Shown here: positions 47,011-57,267 of the stretch, piece by piece
How the letters are laid out: every line of letters begins with the position of its first letter
How positions within the stretch are numbered: position 1 is the stretch's first letter
NCBI RefSeq assembly: GCF_029873635.1
Contig: NC_080423.1
Coordinates: 88,705,191 to 88,769,190, forward strand
Direction of reading: 5' to 3'
DNA length: 64,000 nucleotides
DNA from: Malania oleifera
Taxonomy: Eukaryota; Streptophyta; Magnoliopsida; Santalales; Ximeniaceae
Notes under the pieces: generated by a model
The model's database searches: none
Told to the model about the DNA's origin: nothing
What the model saw: the letters and a program-made list of their open reading frames with translations, nothing else
Translations under genes and position numbers: made by a program

Positions 47011-47903
47011 ATTAAAGCCACCCAGAGGGAAGATCTAGTGTTAGCAGAGGTGATACATAGAGTACGGATGGGTCAGAGGAAGGATTTCACTATTGCAAAT
47101 GATGGAGCTTTGCGGTTCCGTTCCAGATTATGCGTTCCTGCTGATACTGAGATCAAGAAGACTATTTTAGAGGAAGCTCATAGATCTTTGTATACAGTTC
47201 ATCCCGGTAGTATGAAGATACAGAGATCTGCGAGAGTCGTACTGGTGGAGTGGCATGAAGAGAGAGATTGCCGAATATGTAGCCCAGTGTTTGACGTGCC
47301 AGCAGGTAAAGACTTAGCACCAGAGGCCGGTAGGGAAGTTGCGGTTGTTATTTATCCCGGAGTGGAAGTGAAATCATATATCTATGGACTGTGTCAGGAC
47401 TGCCGACAGCATTACATGGCCCGAATGCCATCTGGGTGATTGTTGATTGTTTGACTAAGACTGCCCATTTCATTCCTATCAAGATCAGCTACTCCCTCAG
47501 CCGTTTAGTGGAGATCTACATTCAAGAGATAGTTCGTTCTCATGGGGTGCCTATATCTATTGTGTCAGATCGAGACCCGCGATTTACGTCACAATTTTGG
47601 AGGAGCTTGGAGGAGGCTCTGGGGTCTCAGTTATCATTTAGCATGGCATTCCATCCGCAGTCAGATGGACAGACAGAGAGGACGATACAGATTCTTGAGG
47701 ACATGCTCCGTGTGTGCATATTAGATTTTGGGGGTAGTTGGACTCAGTTCACACCATTGGTAGAGTTCACATATAATAATGGTTACCAACCCAGCATTGG
47801 CATGGCACCATTTGAGGCTCTATACGGTAGGAGATGTTGTTCTCCTTTGTTTTGGGATAAAGTGGGTGAGCGACAAGTAGTGGGGCTAGATTTGGTACAA
47901 TAG
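47011..47903 (+). pseudogene. Tekay integrase, N-terminal and core domains (frameshift)
   Basis: [17 protein letters not shown] keeps the first zinc-binding histidine (H..H). At about 47218 two bases are lost and the open frame runs on in the wrong phase; the true phase still shows the zinc-binding CLTCQQVK near 47295. From 47391 the core is open: [28 protein letters not shown] and HPQSDGQTERTIQILED, the D,D,E residues. A CAG to TAG change at 47901 closes it. Confidence 0.9.
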
Positions 47904-48002
47904 GCGCGTGATAAGGTTCAGCTCATCAGAGACAGGATCAGTGCAACTCAGAGTCAACAAAAGAGTTATGCCGACCATCACCGCAGGAATTTAGAGTTTG
48001 AT

Positions 48003-48428
48003 GTGGGTGATCATGTATTTTTGAAGATAGCTCCGATGAAAGGGGTTATGCGATTTGGAAAGAAGGGTAAACTTAGTCCTAGGTTTATCGGTCCATTTGA
48101 AATTCTAGATAAAGTGGGACCAGTAGCTTATAGGTTAGCTTTACCTCCGGCGTTATCCAGGATCCACGACGTATTCCATTTTTCTATGTTGAGAAAATAC
48201 GTCCCAGATCCTTCTCATATCATTAGTTATGATGAATTGGAGTTTAGTGATTCATTGGTATATGAGGAGGTGTCAGTACAAATTCTGGATAGAAAAGTAC
48301 AAGAACTACGTAATAAGAATATTCCTCAAGTAAAAGTTTTGTGGAGGAATCATGCGGTAGAAGAGGCTTCTTGGGAATCCGAGAAACAAATGAAGCAAAG
48401 GTACCCGCATCTAATCCAAGAAGGTTGA
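48003..48428 (+). pseudogene. Tekay integrase C-terminus with chromodomain
   Basis: An open stretch of 141 codons. GDHVFLKIAPMKGVMRFGKKGKLSPRFIGPFEIL and YRLALPPALSRIHDVFHFSMLRKY are the GPF/Y module of chromovirus integrases. YEEVSVQILDRKVQELRNKNIPQVKVLWRNHAVEEASWE is a chromodomain-like module that in this group is thought to guide integration to heterochromatin. The aromatic cage is only partly typical, as in the Tekay group. Cut off from the core by a stop at 47901. Confidence 0.9.
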
Positions 48429-48670
48429 TTGGATGAAATGTAAGTAGTGAGGTAGTTTCTTTTGCAGGTACATGTAATGGTTAATTAGAGTAGAATTTTA
48501 GTTTTGGAGAGACATTTTCTTTTGTATATGTAATCTCTCAGGACTCGGAATGTAACCACGGTATTCCTCCGCCATAAGTGAGGGTAAGTAATAAAATAAG
48601 TAGACTCTTTTTTCCTTATTAAGGGATGACAAGTTATGTGAACGGTAAATTTCGAGGAAGAAATTTTTAT

Positions 48671-48683
48671 AAGGAGGGGAGGA
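48671..48683 (+). other. Polypurine tract of the Tekay element
   Basis: AAGGAGGGGAGGA directly before the 3' LTR start. Confidence 0.9.
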
Positions 48684-49568
48684 TGTAACAACCTGAATAA
48701 AAATGGTATTTAAATAATAAAGAAGGAAAATGGAAGCTGAAAATAGAAGGACGCAATCGACGACATTGAACTTTGGAAGGAATAAGGGAAAAAGGGGATC
48801 AACAGGGCTTCGTCGACGAATACAGGGGATTCGTCGATGAATACAAGGGATTCGTCGATGAATACAGGGTACTCGTCAACGAAGAAATACCAAGAGGGGG
48901 GTTTTGAGCCGACTGAATTTCGTCGACGAGGACTAGATTTCGTCGACGAAATTAATGAAGGATTCGTCAACGAATGACGTGGCTCGTTGGCGAAATCCCC
49001 TATTTTATAAATATGGAAATTTGGATTTAAGCTTCTCTAAGAAGCTAACGCACACACTCTCTCTCTCTCTCCTCTTCAGTTTTCCCTCTTTCTTTCTTCG
49101 ATTTCGGGCTAGATCTTCACCGGATCGACAATCCAAAGTCACCACGCCGCTCTTGGGGAAGTTTTCTCCAAATCTACCGGAGCGGATCGTTGGTGAAAGC
49201 AAGTTGGAAACCATCCCAAATCCAGGGTAAGGCCTTTTACTCAATATTTGGTTTTGTGACAGTTGAGAAAAGTGTTATGCGCTTAGAAATACTGAACTTT
49301 AATACTGGGAGTTTTCATTTCCAGGGGTGTTGAATTGGGAACGTAGGAAATCATCCCTAAGTTAAGGTAAGGCTTTTAAGCCGAATTTGACTTAGTAGTA
49401 GTTATAGAAAATGTTGTACGCACAAAAATACTGAACTTTAATACTGGGAGTTTTCATTTTCAGGGTGTTGAGTTAGGAACCCTGCGGGTGTGGGGCAGTT
49501 TTATTAAGGGCTTTCCAGGAATTAGGTAAGGGGATAAACTAAACTAGTTAATTTTGAGAAAACGCACG

Positions 49569-49655
<87 letters not shown>
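49569..49655. repeat. (TA)n-(TG)n compound microsatellite in the 3' LTR
   Basis: About 24 bases of TA followed by about 62 bases of TG. The 5' LTR has only a TA run and GTATGTATC at the same site (42147-42175), so the TG tract grew after insertion. Confidence 0.95.
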
Positions 49656-49657
<2 letters not shown>

Positions 49658-49863
49658 CATTTGGTTTTAGGAAAATAAATATATTTATATGTATGATTTA
49701 TGTTTTGGAAAATATTGTTAAAATGATAGTATATTGAATATGTGAAAAACCTCTTCGTGTGGCATGAGTATAAATGATATGAAATACTGCTTTCTGGGAA
49801 TGTGAATGATATGGACTTTTATGATGGAAATATTAACGTACGGGCTGAAATTTTTATGATATG

Positions 49864-50048
49864 TTTGCCGGCGTACGGGCCGTGCTATGACGTGATTTGC
49901 CAGCGTACGGGTCGTGCTATGTGATGTGATTTGTCAGCGTATGGGCTGTGCTATGTTTGCCGGCATACGGGTGGTGCTATGTGATTGTGATTTGCCAGCG
50001 TACGGGTTGTGCTATGTTTTATGTGTAATACCAGCATACGGGCCGATG
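49864..50048. repeat. GTACGGGC tandem repeats in the Tekay 3' LTR, six units
   Basis: The same 26-36 base units as at 42381-42593 but one fewer; the missing unit corresponds to TGTTGGCGTACGGGCCGAGC of the 5' LTR. Confidence 0.9.
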
Positions 50049-52725
50049 ATTTTCATGATATACGTATATGTGCAAATGATATGATTGATTTTATAATTAA
50101 AGATATGAGATATTTATGTATCACGATTTTAGTATATGTATATGATATCAGAACCTGGTTGGCTTGGTCTAAGCCAGCACTCGCACGGTACCGTTGCTAT
50201 ATGTCCATGGTCTTCGTGATCATGATATTTGTGTGAACGCCGCTGTACATAGTCGTGTGAGATTGGATGATCGATGTGGTTATTAAAGAAGTGTGTTGTG
50301 ATCGCCCCTGGTGTACGGTCTAGGTCTGGCAGACCCATCGGACCTATAGACTATTGTTTGACTTGGCAGTGGTCGGCCAACCATTGTCAGGTTTCGCCTT
50401 CGGGCCACACAACCTAGTCATGTGGGAGTAATACATGACAACAACCAGCTAACCTATTAGGAATGTTTTTATGTTATTATTATTATGATATGAGATCAGA
50501 TATGCTTATGAAATGTAGTATGTTCTACCATGTTTTGATATACATATGTTTTCCCAGATTTGATAAACAGTACTAAATATATTATATATGATATATGTAA
50601 AACACAGAATACTCTTGTTGCCACATACTGGTATTAGTTTATTTCCCTTACTGAGAGGTGTCTCACCCCTAAATCTTATAAACTTTTCAGGAGCCCCAGA
50701 TAGGAGAGCGGGCAAAGCCCCACTGAGCTAGTGGTGTGTATCTGCCCTTTTTGAAGGGTAAGTTTTGTAAAGACAGTTAGATTTTTAGGGAAATGTCCCT
50801 AGGTCTTATTTTGAGATGTATATATGGAAGTACGGTGAATGTAGTGGCTCTAGTATATGTGGTAAAATGATGGATGTTTTGTATTTACAATATTGTGAAT
50901 ATATATATTTCCTACAGCTTAGGCTTCCGATTGTGTTCTGATGTATCCCTGGTACCCACGGGTCCAGGTGGATGGTGACTTACCGAGCTGGAATGTATGA
51001 CGTTGATATTATTATTAAAAAAAAGAAAAAGTGGAAAATGAGCAGGTCGTGACATCCATTATGTCTATCCAAAAATTAAATGAAATAATTGTCAGTCGAC
51101 TAGGTTTTATGGTTAGTTGGCTGGACAGTTAATTTTTCACAATTTTTAATTTTACAATACTTTAAATCTTTAATTCTTGAAAAAATTGAATGTAACTTAA
51201 AAAAAAATCATTTTATGGGGTTTTCAAAAATTTGTTTCTAAGTCTATAATGTATCCTAAAGAGCTTCATATAATCATATTGATATTGAATGAAGTACTTA
51301 CATAAGACTTCTTAAATGTAAAAGCTTTAAGCACTATGTCTTCATGCTTTTTCCATGTCTTTGAGTCCATCTTGACTTCATGTCTCAATATACTTCAAGC
51401 TTCATTAGAGTTGTCTATTATCTCTCATTAAATCCAAGCTTGAACATCCGATGAGCTTTCATTTGATTGTCTTTGAAATACAAGCTTTCCCCTTTGATAA
51501 GGCTTGCGACCATTTTGAGTATTTGATCTTGAACTTATATGCTTGTTTCCTAAAACATTATCACTTTACCAAATATGTTAAGTTCTACTAATTTTTTATC
51601 ATCAAAACAAGATTTTAAGCCTTGTAAAGCCAATAATCTTCCCCTTTTTTTATGATGACAAATAAGGAGCAAGAAAATGAGTAAGCCTTAAAAAGGCTCC
51701 CCTTTAGAATAAGTATCAACTTAACAATATTTGTCAATTTCAATAAGCACATTAGATTTTACGATCAATTTCAATATCATGCTCATATATCAAGATTATC
51801 TCAATATCACATTATGTCATAATTCAAGAACAATTATTATGCTCAATTTTTGCCCAAAACTTCTCCCCCTTTTGACATCGATCAAAAAGAGTAAGATATC
51901 AAGAAAAACATATAAATACTAAGGCGAAGAGCAACCATAAGCAAAAGTATATATTCAGTGAAGGCACAAAGTAGAAAATTTGCATTCAACATGCATAAAA
52001 AGATAAACTATAAGTTTCCAAAGTAGCATGAGAAAATACAAAAGCTTGTATATCAGAATTTTCAAAGATTTTCAGCATAAATCATGATATCACTATTTAA
52101 CAATTGTAACTTCCCTAAATGAAGTATATTTCATGTTCAATAAATTCAAACTTTCATTCCTGAATTATGAACTATGTATTCATGAAAATGTCAAGATTAC
52201 AAATCATGCTTTTAAATTTTTCATGTCATGCTCAAATATCAATTAATTTCATGTAAGTGCTCATGGATACCAATCTTGTTGGCCTAACTAGGTTTTTCAA
52301 TCTTGTTTTGATGATAACAAAATGAATGATGCATTAACATGTGGTGTTGAGTAATGTGTTTTTAGGTAAAAAGACTCTCAAGGTTGATAAACTAAAACTT
52401 AATGCTAATCTAATGAAAACTTCTTAGAATATCAAAGGCAATGGACAACAAATGAAGAAGTTAAGGGCAAGCAAACCCAAAGTAAAAAATGAACCTCAAG
52501 AGGCTGAAGAAGGCTGAAGGACCTACTGATTTAAGAAGATCACAATTAGAAGGACTGTTATAAGTACTTCTAAACCAAATGACATTTAGATATCTGAAAC
52601 TCTCATAAATCAAAAGAAACTAAGAAACACCTTATTAAAAGAGTTTAAAATATATTTTTAAAATCAAAGCAACAAAGGCATTAAAGGAAGGAAAGTTTTC
52701 AAAAATAAAAAGAAGCCAGGCACCT

Positions 52726-52743
52726 GACAGACAATTGTCTGTC
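52726..52743. repeat. Perfect 18 bp palindrome in solo LTR D
   Basis: GACAGACAATTGTCTGTC is its own reverse complement. Shorter relatives (CAGACGACTG-like, GTAGTCGACTGCC, GGCAGACAACTGCC) follow to about 52945. Confidence 0.97.
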
Positions 52744-52976
52744 TATGGATAGACGACTTGCAAAATTTGAGTGTTTTAAACTGAAAACAGTGTGCTGGCA
52801 GATGACTGCTAGTATTTTTGGTTTTAAATTTAAACATGACAAACGACTGCCTATATTCTGGTAGTCGACTGCCAGCATTTTGAGTTTCAGATTTAACCAT
52901 GGCAGACAACTGCCATGTCGTGGCAAATGACTGCCACGCGGAGCAGATTTCAAATCTCAATCGGGAAGTTCTCTTT

Positions 52977-53410
52977 GAAAAAATTTGAATTTTAAAATTA
53001 AGTCAACAATTCATTTTCAAGTATTACCTAACTTGATGGGGATATTGATCTTTGAAAAAACATATAAATACCTCCTTGGGTAATGAAAAATTTTGAATTT
53101 TAAGATGAAGTCAACATCTTTTTTTTTTTTCAAATATTACCTAACTTGATGGGGATATTAATATTTGAAAAAGCTTATAAATACCTCCTTGGGTAATGAA
53201 AAAATTTGAATTTTAAAATTAAGTCAACAATTTTTTTCGAATATTACCTAACTTGATGGGGACATTGATCTTTGAAAAAACATATAAATACTCCATTGGG
53301 TAATGAAAAATTTTGAAATTCAAAATTAAGTCTATTTTTTTTTTCAAATATTACCTAACTTGATGGGGACATTGATTTTGAAAAAGCCTATAAATACCAC
53401 CTTAGGTAAT
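52977..53410 (+). promoter_or_regulatory. Four tandem copies of a TATA-containing promoter block in solo LTR D
   Basis: Units at 52977-53084, 53085-53197, 53198-53304 and 53305-53410 (108, 113, 107 and 106 bases). Each runs from GAAAAATTTTGAATT through TATTACCTAACTTGATGGGG to TATAAATAC and GGGTAAT. TATA boxes fall at 53063, 53176, 53283 and 53389. Unit boundaries are exact to within a base or two. Promoter function is inferred from the TATA boxes and position in the LTR. Confidence 0.85.
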
Positions 53411-55363
53411 GAAAAATATACATAAGATAGAATACAAAAGAAGATAGATTAATAAGTCTTTTGCTGAAACTCTTCTTGTGCTAAAATTTTCCTTGAGCTT
53501 CATCTATCCACATCATTTTGTTAGAGAGAAAGAAATTCTCCTTGAGTTCAATTTGCTCACATCTTTTGCTGTAGAGGAATTCTACCATTTTGGTAGATTA
53601 AAAATATCAAAACTCGGTTCCGGGTTGAAATTCACTTTTTTTTAGGAACCATCAGTGACCTGCTCTAAATTTTTAGAGTATTTTTTGTATGCAGATTTAT
53701 TTTCCATCTTCTTGTACTTTGAACGGTTCAAAGGATTGATTGGATCGTTGGACCAAGCGCAGGCTAGTGCTTGGAGAGATTTTTCTCTTATTGAAAAAGA
53801 GGGTAAATTGTGTAAGGTTTTTTTGTTCTACTCAGAAGGAACGAAATTTAGTTAACTCCTTAGGTGGTTGACCTAAGGCGAGGACGTAAGATGGGGTAAT
53901 TCGAACCTCATAAAAAATGGTGGTGTTATTCTCTTCTCCTTACTCTCCTTTAAATTTCAGCAACAATATAACTTGCGTGAATGTTTTGATACTTGAAATC
54001 ATAAAGTAATACTTATTAGAATTTAAGTAAACCCAAAAAGGCCTAATTTGTTCTTGGACTTGCGGAAACCGAAAGGGAGTACGTTAGTTAATCGATCTCT
54101 TGCGGAAACCGAAAGGAAGTACGTTGATTGGTTAACACCCAAAACTTGTTAGCTGAAGGTTTAATTAAGTTCTGATATTGAAAAGGTGTTTGGTTGTCAT
54201 CGCAATATTCAAATTCATAAATCAACAACCAGAAGTGAACATTCATTTGCAGGACCTTTAAATATTCCGAATTGATTTCTTGTCATGTGGTTGTTGTGTG
54301 TGAATGATAAATTAATTGATTGTGTTTATTGATTGTGAATTGATTAAAAGGAAATAGGAGTTAGTGTGTATTGCCTAATTAATGAAAATACGAGAAAACC
54401 TTAAGAGATTGTAAAAAGAGACAAGAGCTCATAAAGAGAATCAAAGAAATTTTAGTAAACCCAATTCACCCCCCCCCCCCCCCTCTTAGAACTACACCTT
54501 AGGTTTAAAATCTATTTCATAGATACCAATACTAATATCATATCATGTACTGCTCATGGATATCAATTTAATTTCAAAGATACCAATTTTTCGATTCAAC
54601 TCTCTTTCCCCCTTTTTGACATTAATAAAATAAAGAAGGTTATCAATAAACATATGCATTCTAATGCAAGGAGTAGCACAAGACAAATAAGCCTTAGAGA
54701 ATTCATCCATTGATTGTGGCCAACAATATTATTTTCATTTGTTTCAATATGATAAGCATCAATATGCTCAGAAACTCATTCTTATCCCCTATTTCAACTT
54801 GTTTAATATCCTTGTATTATGAAATGATTTTCCGTAGATTTGAACAAGGAGAATTTTCTTCTTGAGTCAATATGCTATGACCATAAAACAAGTTCATTGC
54901 ACCTACAATACTTTTATCAGCTGTATTTCATATTTTTCACTTGTGAACTTCGTTAGTGATTGATCTTCTAAATCTAAAGTACGTGCAAATAATATCATAT
55001 GTCATTCTCTTAAAAAAAAAAAAAAATTAACCTTAAGTAATTATAACAGTTCAACTAAGGTTATGCTTTTTCATCCCTTTAGGTATAGCTGATATATTTA
55101 CCATGATATGCATACTTAACATATACTTTAAAATTATGCATTAGATCTTTAAGGTAGACATATCTATTTATATTTTATGACTTAGGTATGTCTATTAGCA
55201 GAGCACATTTATAATTATCACTTTATTTCTTTTAGGATTGGCCAACTTAAATTCTATAGGCTATTGAGACATTACTAATCCATTTCATTTTAGCATAATT
55301 TTACCTTTCTTAACTCCTAATAAAAGGAAAATCTATGGAGCTATTGGTTTATGAATTAGTCTT

Positions 55364-57209
55364 TCATCTTAGTACCCCTACTTTCTTAGGTCCGAATGGT
55401 TTAACAAGAAATGTTTCTTTTACTTTCCAAACTTGTTTTGTTTTCACACCCTTTCTCTTTAATGGACATTCATACTTTATATGTCCCTTCTTATTACATA
55501 GGAAGCATGTGGTGTGAGTGTAAGTATTTGAAGAGGTGCTAGCATAATCTTTGGAGGGTTTTTCAAAGTACCTCATGTAGAGGTTCTTTTTATTTGCATT
55601 CTCAACTCCATTGAATCCTATGCGTTCTTTATTCAAGGACATTCTTTGTGCGTCAATCATTATATCAAAGTTCTCTCTTTTTTTTTAGTGAAATTGTAGA
55701 CGATTTTGGCTTGATCCTCAATTTTACTTTTAAGATAACATATTTTTAAGTCCTGTGTATGTTTACCCTTTTCTTGCAGCTTTACTTGATTTTGAGACAT
55801 CTTGCTGATTTTGTTTTCTAGCTCAAAAATATAAAGATCTTTCTCATTATCAATGGAAGTTTTGGATCTTAAATCTTCTAATTCTTTCATCATATTTTTA
55901 TTCTTGCTTTTTAATCTCTTGATTTTTAGATCCTTTTCTCTTTCAGTTAGATTTTTAGATTCTAATTATTTTATCATAGCTTCATTCTTATTTTTCAATG
56001 AAATATATCGTTTAGTTACTTTAACTAAAATCTTATGAATTTTGAATAATTGACTTTATAATTCTTCATAAGATGACATACTCTCATCATTAGATTCATT
56101 AGATGAATCATCACTATAATCATTAAATGATTTGGATGAGGAACTTTGTTCTTCATCACCTTCCCATGCCATAAAGCAAGCAACCTCTTGGTCACTTGAT
56201 TCATTATCTAAACTACTTGTACTAATATTATCCCATGTAGTGGCCTTCATTGCCTTTTTCTTTTTATTTTTAGAATGGTCAATCCGATTTTATGTGCCCA
56301 ACTTTCTTACAATTATAACATGTTGGAAGTTCTACCTTTGTTTTCTTCTTACTAATTTCTTCTTCATCATTTTCATCTGATTTTGAGTTCTGGAATTTTC
56401 TTGTAAATTTATTCTTCTTTTTAAGGATTTTTGCAAGTCTTTTGGTTACGAGGGCTACATCATTTACATCAATCACTTCTTCATCTTCTTTACTAGAGCT
56501 TTCACTTGAGGTTTTAAATGTAATGGATTCCTTGTTTTTAGATTTTCCACTTCTTTCGTTTATTGTCATCTTATAAATGAGTAGAGAACCGATTAATTCA
56601 TCTAAGGAGGTGTTTTTTAAATTTTTTCCTTTAGTTATTGCAGCGGCCTTAGGTTCCCAAATCGGTGGAAGTCCTCTAAGAATTTTTCGGATCATTTCAT
56701 AAGTTAAGTAATTCTTTCGTAAGGCATTGAAGGAGTTTATTATATGGGTGAACCTAGTGTACACACTAGTGATGGTTTCATCCGAGTTCATCCTAAAGGC
56801 CTTATACTCGCTTGTGAGCATGTCGATTCTATTATCTCTAACATAAATCGTTCCTTCATAGGTTACCTCTAGTTTATCCCATATTTATTTAGTTGATTTT
56901 CATGTCCTGACCCTATTGAACTCATTTACATCAAGAGCACAATATAAAGCATTCATAGCACTTGAATTTACTTGCAACATCTTATAGTCATTGTCGGTCA
57001 TCTCTTTTTCCTCTTCAGGTATTTCTTTCTTATCTATGTCTTTGGTAGGGACAAGGTCACCATGTTTGAACAATTTCCAAGCATTTCAATCCATAGTTTA
57101 CAGGTATATCCTCATTCATCGTTTCAAAAGTATAGTTGACACCGCAAAAGAGAGGAGGTCTATATGAGGATTGACCCTCAACAAAGGGAGCTATGCCTAG
57201 GTATGCCAT
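55364..57209 (-). pseudogene. gag of gag-only Sirevirus element, copy 2 (broken)
   Basis: The start ATG complement ends at 57209, as in copy 1. 56279-56821 is open (MLTSEYKAFRMNSDETI, YTRFTHIINSFNALRKN, SLDELIGSLLIYKM) and ends in a zinc knuckle, CYNCKKVGHIKSD. After a deletion at about 56276 come acidic and coiled-coil parts (55660-55893), and a second knuckle CFLCNKKGHIKYEC at 55510-55470. The end, KPFGPKKVGVLR, corresponds to the gag C-terminus of element A (RIWVPKTNI). Several stops and shifts interrupt it. Confidence 0.86.
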
Positions 57210-57254
57210 AAAGATCTTTGTGTAGCTTATAGGTTAAGATTTGCTACAACCTCA

Positions 57255-57266
57255 CTCTGATACCAA
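57255..57266 (-). other. Primer binding site, initiator tRNA-Met type (copy 2)
   Basis: The complement reads TTGGTATCAGAG next to the LTR end CTTTCA. Confidence 0.9.
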
Positions 57267-57267
57267 T

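Larger units (their letters stand above)
41221..51054 (+). mobile_element. Complete Tekay-type chromovirus (Ty3/gypsy), mutated
   Basis: Two LTRs (41221-43598, 48684-51054), a tRNA-Met primer site, gag, protease, RT, RNase H, integrase with chromodomain and a polypurine tract are all present in order. TCCAT flanks both ends (41216-41220, 51055-51059). In about 230 aligned LTR bases (42850-43080 against 50300-50530) I counted about 17 differences, mostly transitions, so the copy is not recent. Several stops and frameshifts in every gene make it non-autonomous. Confidence 0.93.
48684..51054 (+). repeat. 3' LTR of the Tekay element
   Basis: Starts TGTAACAACCTGAATAAAAATGG and ends GGTCGTGACA. 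It has the palindromes at 48801-48990, TATA at 49006, a TG microsatellite absent from the 5' LTR and six GTACGGGC units (49864-50048). Confidence 0.95.
27184..51635 (-). repeat. LTR 2 (middle) of the gag-only array, interrupted three times
   Basis: Pieces at 27184-27849, 37594-37877, 40816-41220 and 51055-51635 join without loss to an LTR of about 1.92 kb, matching LTR 1 and LTR 3 throughout. The interruptions are Sirevirus A, an Ogre/Tat-like solo LTR and a Tekay element. It acts as 5' LTR for internal copy 1 and 3' LTR for internal copy 2. Its last base triplet reads ATA where LTR 1 and LTR 3 have ACA. Confidence 0.9.
52277..54508 (+). repeat. Solo LTR of Sirevirus family D (2.23 kb)
   Basis: Starts TGTTGGCCTAACTAGG and ends CTACACCTTAGGTTTAA, flanked by AATCT at 52272-52276 and 54509-54513; the uninterrupted site is seen at 24413-24420. 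It carries palindromes at 52726-52945, four tandem promoter blocks at 52977-53410 and the conserved U5 blocks at 53876-53920 and 54058-54130. The final CA is changed to AA. A run of 16 C lies near 54468-54483. Confidence 0.9.
51636..55363 (-). other. Gag-only element, 3' noncoding region with polypurine tracts (copy 2), interrupted
   Basis: It parallels 23778-25236 nearly base for base: purine tract at the LTR edge (51636-51651), more near 51865-51875 and 54606-54615. Solo LTR D is inserted at 52277-54508. No pol sequence is present, so the gag-only structure is shared by both internal copies. Confidence 0.8.
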
